Source: JAOUJD01 sp963811265 (GTDB lineage Bacteria > Pseudomonadota > Gammaproteobacteria > Burkholderiales > Burkholderiaceae_F). Taken from it: a stretch of DNA of 64,000 nucleotides. The translations under genes and the position numbers were made by a program. Below the pieces are notes generated by a model. The model made no database searches, was not told the DNA's origin, and saw only the letters and a list, made by a program, of their open reading frames with translations. The DNA is taken from NCBI GenBank assembly GCA_963811265.1, contig CAWEQS010000025.1, forward strand, positions 62,001-126,000, given 5' to 3'. Positions 18,499-29,505 of the stretch are shown one piece after another. Each line of letters opens with the position of its first letter. The stretch's first letter is position 1.

Positions 18499-19320
18499 TC
18501 AAACCGGGACTTGCCTGACCTGCCCGAGGGTCACGCGCAGGTGCCCGGCACCGTCCGCGCGCGCTTCCGCGCCCAGGCCGCTGCGGGCGAACAGCGCGGC
18601 CACGGCCGCGGCCTGGTCGTACCCGTGTTCCACCAGCAGCCACCCGCCTGGCGCCAGTCGCCCGCCGGCGCCGGCGGCGATTGCCTGCAGGCACGCGAGG
18701 CCGTCCCGCCCGTCGGTCAGCGCGCGCATCGGCTCGAAGCGCAGGTCCGCCAGGTGCGGATCACCGGCCGCCACGTACGGCGGGTTCGAGACGATCAGGT
18801 CGAACGTCGCGTCGACCGGCAGCGCGTCGTACCAGTCGCCGGAGTGGAACGCGACTGCGGCGCCGAGGCGCTCGGCATTGCGGCGCGCGATGGCGAGCGC
18901 GCCTGCGCAGGCGTCCGTGGCGGTCACCTCCGCTGCCGGACACTCGAGCGCGAGCGTCACCGCGATGCAGCCCGACCCGGTGCCGAGATCGAGCACGCGC
19001 GGCCGCTCGAACGCGCGCATGCGCGCGAGCGCGAGGTCGACGAGCAGTTCGGTCTCGGGCCGGGGCACGAGCACGTCCGGCGTCACGGCAAACGCGCGCC
19101 CGTAGAACTCCTTCTCGCCGAGCAGGTACGCCAGCGGCTCGCCCAGCGCGCGCCGGCCTGCCAGCGCGCCGAAGGCTGCTGCATCCGCCTCCGCGACGAT
19201 CGCCTCCGGATGGGCCACCAGCCGCTCGCGCGCGACCTGCAGCCGGTGCGCGAGCAGGGCGCGGGCCTCGAGCAGCGGCAGCCCGCTGCCCGCAAGCAGT
19301 CCGGCGACGGTGGACGTCAC
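18499..19320 (-). CDS. prmC: Release factor glutamine methyltransferase
   Basis: PrmC methylates the glutamine of the GGQ motif in release factors RF1 and RF2. The 273-residue protein has an N-terminal helical domain and a Rossmann methyltransferase domain with motif I VLDLGTGSGCIAV and the catalytic SNPPYV. The GTG start overlaps the prfA stop by four bases, so enzyme and substrate are translationally coupled. Confidence 0.95.
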   Translation of the reverse strand: MTSTVAGLLAGSGLPLLEARALLAHRLQVARERLVAHPEAIVAEADAAAFGALAGRRALGEPLAYLLGEKEFYGRAFAVTPDVLVPRPETELLVDLALARMRAFERPRVLDLGTGSGCIAVTLALECPAAEVTATDACAGALAIARRNAERLGAAVAFHSGDWYDALPVDATFDLIVSNPPYVAAGDPHLADLRFEPMRALTDGRDGLACLQAIAAGAGGRLAPGGWLLVEHGYDQAAAVAALFARSGLGAEARADGAGHLRVTLGQVRQVPV

Positions 19321-20399
19321 GCGGACTCGCCGAGCGCGGCCAGCAGCTCGGCCTGGTGCTCGGCCGCGAGGCGCTCGGTCACCTCGTCGAGGTCGCCGTC
19401 CATGATCGCGTCGATCCGGTACAGGGTCAGGTTGATCCGGTGGTCGGTGACGCGACCCTGCGGGAAGTTGTACGTGCGGATGCGCTCGGAGCGGTCGCCC
19501 GAGCCGATCAGGCTCTTGCGCGTCGATGCTTCCTTCGCCTGCTGCTCGCGCGTCTGCTGGTCCTTGATGCGCGCGGCGAGGATCTTCATCGCGCGGTCGC
19601 GGTTCTTGTGCTGCGAGCGGTCGTCCTGGCACTCGACCACGATGCCCGTGGCCAGGTGCGTGATGCGCACCGCGCTCTCGGTCTTGTTGACGTGCTGTCC
19701 GCCCGCGCCCGAGGCGCGGTAGACGTCGACGCGGATCTCGGTCGGGTCGATCTTCACGTCGTTGATCTCGTCGGCCTCCGGCAGCACGGCCACGGTGCAC
19801 GCCGACGTGTGGATGCGGCCCTGCGCCTCGGTTTCCGGCACCCGCTGCACGCGATGGCCGCCCGACTCGAACTTCAGCTTCGAGTACGCGCCGGCGCCGA
19901 CGATGCGCACGATGACTTCCCGGTAGCCGCCCATGTCGGACGTGCTCTCGGAGATCATCTCGGTGGTCCAGCGGTGCCGCTCGGCGTAGCGCATGTACAT
20001 GCGCAGCAGGTCGCCGGCGAAGATCGCCGACTCGTCGCCGCCCGTGCCGGCGCGGATCTCGAGGAAGATGTTGCGGTCGTCGTTCGGGTCCTTCGGCAGC
20101 AGCAGCCGCTGCAGGTCGGCTTCCAGCGTCTCGATGCGGCCGCTGGCGGCGTGGATTTCCTCCTCCGCGAGCGCCTTCATGTCCGGGTCCGACAGCATTT
20201 CCTGCGCGCCCGCGAGATCGACGCGGGCGCGGTTGTACTCGTGGAAGCGCGTCACCACGGGTTCGATCTCCGACCGTTCGCGTCCCAGCGCGCGGAAGCG
20301 GTTCATGTCGCGCGCCGCTTCCTCGCTCGCGAGCCCGCGGTCGATTTCCTCGAGCCGGCGGGCGAGCTGCTCGAGCTTGCTGTGCATGGACGGTTTCAT
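19317..20399 (-). CDS. prfA: Peptide chain release factor 1
   Basis: RF1 ends translation at UAG and UAA. The 360-residue protein contains the stop-codon-reading PxT element as PET in RVPETEAQGRIHTSACT, and the catalytic GGQ in SGAGGQHVNKTESAVRI. ATG 20399 is taken; an internal Met four codons later (MHSKLEQL) is also possible. It lies 119 bases after hemA, an order common in Proteobacteria, and overlaps prmC. Confidence 0.97.
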   Translation of the reverse strand: MKPSMHSKLEQLARRLEEIDRGLASEEAARDMNRFRALGRERSEIEPVVTRFHEYNRARVDLAGAQEMLSDPDMKALAEEEIHAASGRIETLEADLQRLLLPKDPNDDRNIFLEIRAGTGGDESAIFAGDLLRMYMRYAERHRWTTEMISESTSDMGGYREVIVRIVGAGAYSKLKFESGGHRVQRVPETEAQGRIHTSACTVAVLPEADEINDVKIDPTEIRVDVYRASGAGGQHVNKTESAVRITHLATGIVVECQDDRSQHKNRDRAMKILAARIKDQQTREQQAKEASTRKSLIGSGDRSERIRTYNFPQGRVTDHRINLTLYRIDAIMDGDLDEVTERLAAEHQAELLAALGESA

Positions 20400-20518
20400 C
20401 GACTCGCTTCTCTTCGGGATCGGGAGGGGCGGCGGGCGCGGGTGCCCGGCAGGCGCTCGCGGTGCGAGCGGACAGCGGCCCGTGCGGCCAGGCCTGGCGG
20501 CCCGGGCACGGGCGGCAG

Positions 20519-21802
20519 CTAATGATCGGAGCTGGAGTAGAACCGGGCGAGCAGCGACTGCAGGCGGGCCCGTTCGTTTTCCTCGGTGGCCTCGCGCAGC
20601 GCGCTCATCGGGTCGTGCAGGAACTTGTTGGTCAGCGCCTGTGACAGGTGCTCGATGACCGCCTCGGGCGAGTCGCCCTTGGCAAGCTGCTTCAGCGCGC
20701 GCTCGAGTTCGCGCCGGCGCAGCGTGTCGGCGCGCGTGCGCAGGTCCTGGATGATCGGGACCGAGCGGCGCGCCTTGATCCACTCCTCGAAGTCCCGGAC
20801 ACCGCTTTCGATGATCGCTTCGGCCTGCGCGACGGCGGCCTGGCGCGCCTCGCTTCCGCTCTGCACGATGCGGCCGAGGTCGTCGACCGTGTGCACGTAG
20901 ACGTCGTCGAGGCGGGCGACTTCGGGCTCGACGTCGCGCGGGACGGCGAGGTCGACGATGAACATCGGCTTGCGGCGGCGGCTCTTGATCGCGCGCTCGA
21001 CCATGCCGAGGCCGATGATCGGCAGCGAGCTGGCGGTCGACGACACGATGATGTCGAAGCGCGACAGCGCCTCGGGCAGGTCGCCGAGCTTCATCGGGTG
21101 CGCGTGCAGCTTGTGCGCGAGCGCTTCGGCGCGCTCCAGCGTCCGGTTGGCCACGGTGATGGATTTGGGATGCTGCGCGGCGAAGTGCGTGGCGCACAAC
21201 TCGATCATTTCGCCGGCGCCGACGAACAGCACGTTTTCCTGCGACAGGTCGCCGAAGATGCGCTGCGCGACGCGCACGGCGGCGGCGGCCATCGAGACCG
21301 ACTGCGTGCCGATCTCGGTGGTGGTGCGCACTTCCTTCGCCACCGCGAAGGTGCGCTGGAACAGGTGGTTCAGCAGCAGGCCCAGGCCGCCGGCGTTGCG
21401 GGCAAGCTTCTCCGCCTGCTTCATCTGGCCGAGGATCTGCGGCTCGCCGAGCACCATCGAATCGAGGCCGCTGGCCACCCGGAAGGCGTGCCGGACGGCG
21501 GTGTCGTTCGGCAGCACATACGAGTGTTTCTGCAACTCGTTGACGTCGAGCTGCTTCTCCGCCGCGATGAACCGCGTGAGCGCCTGCTGGGCGCGCTCCG
21601 GCTCGTGCACCGCGCAGTAGAGCTCGGTCCGGTTGCAGGTCGAGACGATCGCCGCCTCGGTGATCCGGCCGCCGGCGGGTTCCGCCAGCATCTCGCGCAG
21701 GCGCCCGATCGTCGAGCCCACTTCGTCGGGGACGAACGCCACCCGTTCGCGCACGGCGAGCGGCGCGGTCGTGTGGTTCAGTCCCAGCGTCAATAGCTGC
21801 AT
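20519..21802 (-). CDS. hemA: Glutamyl-tRNA reductase
   Basis: HemA reduces glutamyl-tRNA to glutamate-1-semialdehyde, the first step of the C5 heme pathway. The 427-residue protein starts MQLLTLGLNHTTAPLAVRE and has the nucleophilic cysteine in STCNRTELY, the NADPH loop VGAGEM, and a C-terminal dimerisation helix. An upstream in-frame ATG at 21838 has a better ribosome-binding site (GGAAG seven bases away) and would add 12 residues. The family N-terminus favours the shorter form. HemY-type oxidase is at 53 kb. Confidence 0.96.
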   Translation of the reverse strand: MQLLTLGLNHTTAPLAVRERVAFVPDEVGSTIGRLREMLAEPAGGRITEAAIVSTCNRTELYCAVHEPERAQQALTRFIAAEKQLDVNELQKHSYVLPNDTAVRHAFRVASGLDSMVLGEPQILGQMKQAEKLARNAGGLGLLLNHLFQRTFAVAKEVRTTTEIGTQSVSMAAAAVRVAQRIFGDLSQENVLFVGAGEMIELCATHFAAQHPKSITVANRTLERAEALAHKLHAHPMKLGDLPEALSRFDIIVSSTASSLPIIGLGMVERAIKSRRRKPMFIVDLAVPRDVEPEVARLDDVYVHTVDDLGRIVQSGSEARQAAVAQAEAIIESGVRDFEEWIKARRSVPIIQDLRTRADTLRRRELERALKQLAKGDSPEAVIEHLSQALTNKFLHDPMSALREATEENERARLQSLLARFYSSSDH

Positions 21803-22048
21803 CGAAGGGGCGCCGGGGAGGTCGGGCCGGCTGGGCATCAGGAACTTCCGTTCGGGCAGCAAATTATAGGGTTCGCGGTTCCCCGAACGGAAAGTCGCGT
21901 CGAGGGCGGGGCCTGCGCTGGATCAAGGCGCAGAGGACTACGGGCGACGGAGCCGGCCTGCCGCAGGGCAATAACGCCCATACGGACGGAGTGGGAATTG
22001 CCTCGCCTTGCCGTCAACTTCGCGCGAGACGGCGGGGCACGGTTCCGG

Positions 22049-22684
22049 TCAGATCGCTTTCGCGTTCGCCAGCGCGGTCACGAGCGACGTCGCGAAGTCC
22101 ACGATCGTCGTCTGCATGCTCGACGTGGGCGTCGTCGTCGAGGAACCGGACCACAGCACCATGAAGTCCTTCGCGTCGAACAGGCGGGTGTCGACGACGA
22201 CGTTCTGCACCGTATAGACGCTCGGCGGGATCGCATAGGCCGACGCCCACATGCCGTTGTAGAAGCCGTAGAAGCCGCCCCACCCGAAGCCACCCGGCGG
22301 ACCCATCACCATTCCTGGGCTGACCCGGACTTCGCTGGTCACGCTGATCGTGCGCGAGATCAGGACCGCATCCGCGCCGGCGTCGCGGACTGCCCGTTCG
22401 ATGGCGGGCTGCGCGGCCGGACCGTCGTCAGGAAGGCTGCGGTACGAAGGCTGCGCCTTGACCCCGCGCGCGGCGAGTTGCGCGACCATCGTGTCCTCGT
22501 AGACGCGGCGCGCGGTGGTGTCGCGGCTGATGCCCATCACGAGGACGTTCCTCACCGGCAGGCGGCTGCCCGCCTCGGGATTCAGCCACTGCGCGTTGAA
22601 CTGCGTGCTCGCGCACGCCGACAGCAGCAGCGCCGCGCCGCCGAGCAGGGCGAGTCGGGCTGCCAGAACGATGGATTGCCTCAC
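22049..22684 (-). CDS. Predicted outer-membrane lipoprotein of unknown function
   Basis: The 211-residue product begins with a lipoprotein signal peptide whose lipobox is LLSAC at about residues 21-25, so it should be acylated. A strong ribosome-binding site (AAAGGAGG) precedes the GTG start at 22684. The mature part has VLVMGISRDTTARRVYED, an alternating strand/helix middle, and a Gly/aromatic-rich stretch (GGFGWGGFYGFYNGMW). I do not recognise the family with confidence. It follows the metallo-beta-lactamase gene by 26 bases and so may close the long minus-strand unit. Confidence 0.75.
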   Translation of the reverse strand: MRQSIVLAARLALLGGAALLLSACASTQFNAQWLNPEAGSRLPVRNVLVMGISRDTTARRVYEDTMVAQLAARGVKAQPSYRSLPDDGPAAQPAIERAVRDAGADAVLISRTISVTSEVRVSPGMVMGPPGGFGWGGFYGFYNGMWASAYAIPPSVYTVQNVVVDTRLFDAKDFMVLWSGSSTTTPTSSMQTTIVDFATSLVTALANAKAI

Positions 22685-22710
22685 GATGCCTCCTTTCAGC
22701 AGCGACTGCG

Positions 22711-23670
22711 TCACTTCAGCGCTTCCTGCTCCATCCTGAGATAAGTGCCGTACGCGTTGATCCGGTTGGCGGCCTCGAACGCCGGAACCCTGGCAAAGCG
22801 CGACCAGTCGACCGCGGCGTAGGCCTCGTCGAACGGCGTGAGGTCCTTTACGGCCTTGCCCATCTGCTCGCGCAGGAAGCGCAGGTACTCGCGCGTCAGG
22901 TCGATGTCCGGCTGCGGATTGCTCGACGCGCTCCCGTGACCCGGGATGACCATCGCCGGCTTCAGGGGGCCGATGCGGTCCATCGCAGCCAGCCACACCT
23001 TGCTGTCGGCGTTGCCGACGAAGGGAATGCGGCCGCTGAAGTAGAGATCGCCGGCGATCAGCACACGGTCGCTCTCGATCCACAGCATCAGGTCTTCGGG
23101 CGAGTGCGCGCCGGAGACGTCGATCAGCCTGAAGCGGACGCCGCCGCGCTCGAACGGCATCTCGCGGGACGCCCCGAAGTCGAGCCAGCGCGTGGCGCCG
23201 AGCAGGCGCGTGTCCTGGTCGACGTCCGGCCAGAGGTCGCGTCGCCGCTGTTCGAGCCGTTCCTGCGTGGACGGGGAGCCGACCACGTCGCGGCCGTTGG
23301 CGTGCGCCCAGATCTCGACGCCCGGGCCGGCGAGCGCCTGCAGCCCGTAGAAGTGATCCGCGTGGAAGTGGCTGACGATGACGAGACGGATCGGCTGCGT
23401 CGTGACGTTCGCGATCGCCGCCTTCATCGCCGCGCCGAGGGTCGGCGTGCCGAGGGCGTCGAACACGACGACGCCGTCGTTGGTCACGACGAATGCCGCG
23501 TTGGAGTTGAAGGCGCGGTTGGCCGACGAGGCCATCGCGGGCTCGCCCTCGAAGTAGTACACGCGTTCCGAGGCCTTCTTCGGCTGCAGCTTCATCGACG
23601 GCGGTTCAGCGCCGGCGACGGCCGTGACCAGGCCGAAGGTAAGGGCGAGCAGGGCATGAGCGAGGTTCAT
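22711..23670 (-). CDS. Exported metallo-beta-lactamase-fold hydrolase
   Basis: The 319-residue protein has an N-terminal signal peptide (LAHALLALTFGLVTAVAGA) and the MBL zinc motif SHFHADHFYG at about residues 100-109. Further likely ligands are His in GAHSPEDL, Asp in LIAGDLYF and His in IPGHGS. It resembles the SoxH/quinoprotein-relay type of periplasmic MBL hydrolases rather than true beta-lactamases; the substrate is unknown. It starts 25 bases after the aspartoacylase-like gene, so it may belong to the ABC transporter unit. Confidence 0.88.
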   Translation of the reverse strand: MNLAHALLALTFGLVTAVAGAEPPSMKLQPKKASERVYYFEGEPAMASSANRAFNSNAAFVVTNDGVVVFDALGTPTLGAAMKAAIANVTTQPIRLVIVSHFHADHFYGLQALAGPGVEIWAHANGRDVVGSPSTQERLEQRRRDLWPDVDQDTRLLGATRWLDFGASREMPFERGGVRFRLIDVSGAHSPEDLMLWIESDRVLIAGDLYFSGRIPFVGNADSKVWLAAMDRIGPLKPAMVIPGHGSASSNPQPDIDLTREYLRFLREQMGKAVKDLTPFDEAYAAVDWSRFARVPAFEAANRINAYGTYLRMEQEALK

Positions 23671-23695
23671 CGCAGCGGCTCCGGTTCCTTTCCGG

Positions 23696-24649
23696 TCAAT
23701 CGTAACGGCCCAGCCGCACCTGCGTATTGCCCGGCTTCAGGTGACGCAGCGACGGCATCACGAGCACCGTGTCGTCGTATGGCGCCGTCCAGGTGCGGTC
23801 GCCGTCGCGCGCGATCGGTGTCCCAGCCTTCGGCACGACGCTAAGCCCCACGACCGGGACCAGGAACTGGAAGTCCATCGACTGCACGACGACCGGTTCG
23901 GTCACCCGCACGACCCGCTGCTGCGCCGGAAGCGGCACCTTGAGGTGCGCCTGCACGCGTTCGAACGGGACGACGCCGACGGCGGCCAGGAAGCGCAGGG
24001 TGGTGTCGACCGCCACGTCGGCCGCGGACCGCTCCCAGTGCTGGCCGCACTCGACCAGCAGGGCCTGGCGGGGGCTGGCCGGGTCGTTGAATCCGCCGCG
24101 GTCGCGCATGCGAAGGCCGGCCGGATGCCCGGTGTCGATCAGGAGATCCGCCGGCATGCCGATCCGCCGCGCGAGCTCGAGGTGCTTGTCGATCATTCCG
24201 CAGACGCCGATTGGCCGGCAGGGGTCGTGCATCGAGTGGATGTCGAGCAGGAAGTCGGCCTGGTCGACGAAGGGTTGGAGCTGGCGCGCGCGGCGCAGTT
24301 CCACCGAGTCACGCGGCCCGGACAGCACCTCGTCGGCCCACACGCGGTTGAAGTCCTCGTCGATGCAGCGCGAGGCATCCGGGTCGTCGAAGTCGAAACG
24401 ACTGAACGCCTCGACGTTGGCGAAGGCGAGGATCAGCCGGCCGGTTTCCGGACGCAGCCCGGAGCGGAACAGGAAGTCGAGCGCGATAGCGCCGCAGATC
24501 TCGTTGCCGTGGGTCAGCGCCTGCACCATCGCGGCGGGACCGGGCCGTCCGGAGTCGAGGACGTGCACGTAGTCGACGCCGGTGTTGCCGTCCCGGTACG
24601 GCGCGATGTCGGGCGGCTGGATCTCGATCGGATAGTGCTGGGTGGTCAT
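23696..24649 (-). CDS. Succinylglutamate desuccinylase/aspartoacylase family protein
   Basis: This 317-residue M14-like zinc enzyme has the family motif THGNEICGAIAL (His and Glu as zinc ligands, about residues 46-49) and a later DIHSMHDP with the third zinc histidine. Family members remove acyl groups from N-acyl amino acids or activate such reactions on peptides. The exact substrate is not evident. Its ATG overlaps the stop of the N-formylglutamate-amidohydrolase-like gene by four bases, so the two are translated together. No signal peptide is visible, so it acts in the cytoplasm. Confidence 0.88.
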   Translation of the reverse strand: MTTQHYPIEIQPPDIAPYRDGNTGVDYVHVLDSGRPGPAAMVQALTHGNEICGAIALDFLFRSGLRPETGRLILAFANVEAFSRFDFDDPDASRCIDEDFNRVWADEVLSGPRDSVELRRARQLQPFVDQADFLLDIHSMHDPCRPIGVCGMIDKHLELARRIGMPADLLIDTGHPAGLRMRDRGGFNDPASPRQALLVECGQHWERSAADVAVDTTLRFLAAVGVVPFERVQAHLKVPLPAQQRVVRVTEPVVVQSMDFQFLVPVVGLSVVPKAGTPIARDGDRTWTAPYDDTVLVMPSLRHLKPGNTQVRLGRYD

Positions 24650-25490
24650 CGGTTTCGAATGAAGTCGCGAATGGCTTCGACCAGGGTGGTGAGGTCCTTC
24701 TGGAGCGTCGCGTAGCCCTCGTTCGGCATGCAACGCTCCTCGTCCATGTAGAGGCGCTTGTTGATCTCGACCTGCAGGCTGTGACGCCCGCGCGCCGGGT
24801 CCGAGTAGGCGCGCACCAGCTCGACGCCCTTGTACGGATCGTTGACCGTCACCGCGTATCCCATCGACGACAGCGCCTGCCGCACGAACTCGGTGAATGC
24901 CGGGTCGCAGGTCGTCTGGTCGCGGTCGCCGAGCACGAAGTCGGCGCGTTCGGTGCCTTCGCCGCCTTCGCCCATCTTTCCCGCCACCGAGTTCATCGAG
25001 TGGCAGTTGATGTGGAAGACCTCGCCGAACTGCGCGTGCGCGGCGTCGATGAGCCGCCGCAGCGCGCCGTGGTACGGGGCATGGACCCGCTCGATGCGTC
25101 CGACGACTTCGTCCACGGCCAGCCTGCGGCCGTAGATCGCGCGGCCGTCGTCCAGCGTGCGCCAGAGGAGCGCCTTGCCGATCGCCGCCTTGCCGCTCGG
25201 CACGAATTCGTGCGGCCAGCGCCCGCCTTCGATCAGTTCGAGGTCGATGTCGCCGGCATGGCGGTTGTTGTCGAGGTAGGTGCGCGGAAACTCGGCGGCG
25301 AGCAGCGGAATGCCGAGCTCGGTCGCCGGCAGGTACAGCTGGTCGACGAAGCAGTCTTCGCCGTCACGCAGGTCGAGTTCGCCGACGACGGCGTCGAAGT
25401 CGGACGGGAAGCGGAAGCCGGAGTGCGGAGAGTCGAGGACCAGCGGGACAACGGGCACGGCCGGGCCGTGCAGGCGGAAGGCTTCGTGTC

Positions 25491-25494
<4 letters not shown>
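24646..25494 (-). CDS. N-formylglutamate amidohydrolase-like protein
   Basis: The 282-residue protein belongs to the FGase/HutG family, which hydrolyses N-formyl-L-glutamate. It has LVLDSPHSGFRFP near the N-terminus, FPRTYLDNNRHAGDID, and the metal-binding stretch FHINCHSMNS, ending with the conserved LQVEINKRLYM. No hut genes are nearby. It instead overlaps the ABC ATPase gene upstream and the aspartoacylase-like gene downstream by four bases each. A role in deacylating imported N-acyl compounds is inference. Confidence 0.9.
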
Positions 25495-26509
<1,015 letters not shown>

Positions 26510-26513
<4 letters not shown>

Positions 26514-27490
26514 GCGGCCTCCCGCACCGCGTCGAGCGGGTAATGGCAGCGCAGCGAGCGGCCGTCGTGGGCGGTCATGTCGGGCATCGTGCCGCAGGCC
26601 GGTCCCGCGCGCTGGCAGCGGTCGCGGAAGGCGCAGCCGGCGCCGAGCCGCAGCAGCGACGGCGTCGAGCCGCTGATCTGCTTCAGGCGCTGCCCGGGCG
26701 CCGTGGCGGCAGGCACCGAGTCGAGGAGGCCGCGGGTGTACGGATGGCGCGGCCCGTCGAGCACCTCGCCGGCGTCGCCGATCTCCACGATGCGCCCCGC
26801 GTACATCACCGCGATCCGGTCCGCGAGGCCGGCCACGACCGCGAGGTCGTGCGTGATCCAGATCAGCGAGGTGCCCGACTCGCGCGTCAGCTTCTGCATC
26901 TCGTACAGGATCTGGCCCTGCACGGTGACGTCGAGCGCGGTGGTCGGCTCGTCCGCGATGATCAGTTCGGGGTTGTGCAGCAGCGCGATGGCGATGGCCA
27001 CGCGCTGGCGCATGCCGCCGGAGAACTGGTGCGGGTACTGCTGCAGCCGTTCGGCGGCCGAGGCGATGCCGACGCGCGACAGCGCCTCGATCGAACGGGC
27101 CCGGGCCGCCTGGCGCGAGACGCGTTCGTGCGCCAGCACCGTCTCGACCATCTGCGTCTCGATCGACAGGACCGGATTGAGCGTCATCATCGGGTCCTGG
27201 AAGATCATCGCGATGCGCTTGCCGCGCAGCGCCCGCATCCGCTCGGGCGGGGCGCCGACGAGTTCCTCGCCGTTGAACAGGATGCTGCCGCCGGCCACCC
27301 GGCCCGGCGGGTCGATCAGGCCGATGATCGAGAAGCCGGTGACCGACTTGCCCGACCCCGATTCGCCGACGAGCCCCAGCACCTGGCCGCGGACGAGGTC
27401 GAACGAGACGTCGGCGACGGCCGGCAGCACGCCGTCGCGCGTGGCGAACTCGGTGCGCAGGTTGCGGACCTCGAGCAGCGGCGCCGTCAT
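26510..27490 (-). CDS. Peptide ABC transporter ATP-binding protein (DppD/OppD type)
   Basis: The 326-residue ATPase has Walker A GESGSGKSV, Q-loop IFQDPMMTLNPV, signature FSGGMRQRVAIAIAL, Walker B LIIADEPTTALD, the H-loop THDLAVV, and the C-terminal GCAFRDRCQRAGPAC cysteine cluster of peptide importers. It pairs with the DppF-type ATPase to form the heterodimeric motor. It overlaps both neighbours by four bases. Confidence 0.94.
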
Positions 27491-28398
27491 CGCGCCAGCC
27501 TCGGGTTCAGCACGTCGCGCAGCTGGTCGCCGACGAGGTTGATCGCGAGGATCGTCAGCAGCAGCGCGATGCCCGGATACACGCTGATCCAGTACTTGCC
27601 CGACATCAGGTACTCGTAGCCGTTGGAGATCAGCAGGCCGAGCGACGGCTCGGTCGGCGGCAGGCCGAGGCCGAGGAACGACAGCGTCGCCTCGAGCGCG
27701 ATGGCGTGCGCGACCTGCACGGTGCCGACGACGATCAGCGGCGGCAGCGCATTGGGAAGCAGGTGCCGCAGCACGATGCGCGCGCCGGACAACCCCAGCG
27801 ACCGCGCCGCCTCGATGTACTCCTTGTTGCGCTCGACGAGCGCCGCCGAGCGCGCCGTCCGCGCGTAGTAGGCCCACTGCACGGTGACGAGAGCGATGAT
27901 GATCTTGTCGATGCCCTTGCCGAGCACCGCGAGCAGGATCAGCGCGACGAGGATCGCCGGGAAACCGAGCTGGATGTCGACGATGCGCATCACGATCTGC
28001 TCGAAGCGCCCGCCGAGATAGGCGGCCAGCACGCCCACGACCGAGCCGATGGTCAGCGCGATCACGCCCGACAGCACGCCCACGATCAGCGACACGCGCA
28101 GCCCGTACATGATCGCCGACAGCATGTCGCGTCCCTGGCCGTCCGTGCCGAGCCAGTAGGTCAGCCCGTCCATGCTCTTCGCGCCCGGCGCCTGGCGCGC
28201 GTCGAGCAGGTCGAGCTTGGTCAGGTCGTACGGGTTCTGCGGCGCGAGCCACGGCGCGAACAGGGCGACCAGCACGATCACGAGCAGCATGGCCAGGCCG
28301 AGCATCGCGAGCCTGCTCTCGGCGAACTGGCGCCAGAAGCGGCCCCAGGGCGTCTGCGCCGGCTCGACGGCGACGGCGGGAACGGGGGCAGCGCTCAC
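27487..28398 (-). CDS. Peptide ABC transporter permease (DppC/OppC type)
   Basis: The 303-residue membrane protein has the N-terminal OppC segment and first helix (LAMLGLAMLLVIVLVALFAPWLAP), then YWLGTDGQGRDMLSAIMYG, and the EAA loop EYIEAARSLGLSGARIVLRHLLPN that docks the ATPases. The GTG start at 28398 overlaps the stop of the DppB-type permease. Confidence 0.93.
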   Translation of the reverse strand: MSAAPVPAVAVEPAQTPWGRFWRQFAESRLAMLGLAMLLVIVLVALFAPWLAPQNPYDLTKLDLLDARQAPGAKSMDGLTYWLGTDGQGRDMLSAIMYGLRVSLIVGVLSGVIALTIGSVVGVLAAYLGGRFEQIVMRIVDIQLGFPAILVALILLAVLGKGIDKIIIALVTVQWAYYARTARSAALVERNKEYIEAARSLGLSGARIVLRHLLPNALPPLIVVGTVQVAHAIALEATLSFLGLGLPPTEPSLGLLISNGYEYLMSGKYWISVYPGIALLLTILAINLVGDQLRDVLNPRLAR

Positions 28399-29372
28399 GA
28401 TTTCACGTCCGCCAGCCGGACGCGCGGGTCGAGGATCGAGTACAGCAGGTCGACCACGAGGTTGATCAGGATGAACATGAACACGACCACCAGCAGGTAG
28501 GCGACGACGATCGGGCGGTCGAGCTGGAAGATCGAGTCGATGACGAGCTTGCCCATGCCCGGCCAGGCGAAGATGGTCTCGGTGACCACGGCGAACGCGA
28601 TCACCGAGCCGAGTTCGAGGCCGATCACCGTGACGAGCGGGATCATGATGTTCTTCAGCAGGTGCACGCCGATGACGCGGCGCGTCGAAAGTCCCTTGGC
28701 GCGCGCGAACTTGATGTAGTCGAGCAGGCTCTGCTCGCGCACCTGCGCGCGCGTCAGCCGGATGATCAGCGACAGCTTGAAGAGCGCGAGGTTGATCGCC
28801 GGCAGCAGCGCGTACCGCAGGCCCTCGGCGTTGAGGATCGACAGCTGCAGGCCGAGGAACTCGGTCGTCGGCCCGCGGCCGGTCGATGGCAGCCAGCCGA
28901 GTTGCACCGCGAACACGATGATCAGGATCAGGCCGACCCAGAAGGTCGGCAGCGAGAACCCGAGGATCGACCCCGCCATGATCGCCTTCGACACCGGGCT
29001 GGCCGGCCGCAGGCCGGCGTACAGCCCGAGCGGGATGCCGAGCGTCACGGCGATCACCATCGCGAGGAACGCGAGCTCCAGCGTCGCCGGCATGCGCTCG
29101 AAGATCACCTCGAGCGCGGGCCGCGCGTACACGAACGAATTGCCCAGGTTGCCGGTGAACGCGCCCTTCACGAACGTCAGGTACTGCTCGTGGATCGGCT
29201 TGTCGAGGCCGAGGGCGGCGGCGGCGCGGTCCTTCTCGATCTGGTCGGCCGACGGATTGACGAGGATCTCGACCGGGTCGCCGATCAGGTACAGCCCGCC
29301 GAACACGAGCAGCGACGTGATCGCGAGCACGAGCGCGGTCTGCGACAGGCGGCGGAGGATGTAGACGAACAT
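28395..29372 (-). CDS. Peptide ABC transporter permease (DppB/OppB type)
   Basis: The 325-residue protein starts MFVYILRRLSQTALVLAITS, the classic OppB first helix. It contains GDPVEILVNPSA, LGLDKPIHEQYLTFVKGAFTGNLG, and the EAA loop YIKFARAKGLSTRRVIGVHLLKN. ATG 29372 is chosen over upstream in-frame starts because it gives the family N-terminus. It lies 133 bases after the binding-protein gene and overlaps the DppC-type permease. Confidence 0.93.
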   Translation of the reverse strand: MFVYILRRLSQTALVLAITSLLVFGGLYLIGDPVEILVNPSADQIEKDRAAAALGLDKPIHEQYLTFVKGAFTGNLGNSFVYARPALEVIFERMPATLELAFLAMVIAVTLGIPLGLYAGLRPASPVSKAIMAGSILGFSLPTFWVGLILIIVFAVQLGWLPSTGRGPTTEFLGLQLSILNAEGLRYALLPAINLALFKLSLIIRLTRAQVREQSLLDYIKFARAKGLSTRRVIGVHLLKNIMIPLVTVIGLELGSVIAFAVVTETIFAWPGMGKLVIDSIFQLDRPIVVAYLLVVVFMFILINLVVDLLYSILDPRVRLADVKS

Positions 29373-29505
29373 GAGCTGGCGGCGGCTGGTGAATTTTCCT
29401 GCTTTTGCTTCGCGGCCGCCGCCCGGCCGCCCGAAGGCGGCCGCGCTGATCAACCGCGCCTCGTGCACGTGCGCCGCGCAGCGGCGCGTACACGAGGCGC
29501 GCGCG

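Noticed and set aside
22711..23670. Calling the exported MBL protein a beta-lactamase
   Set aside because: It has the general MBL zinc motif but no sign of a class B beta-lactamase signature beyond it, and the context is transport and metabolism.
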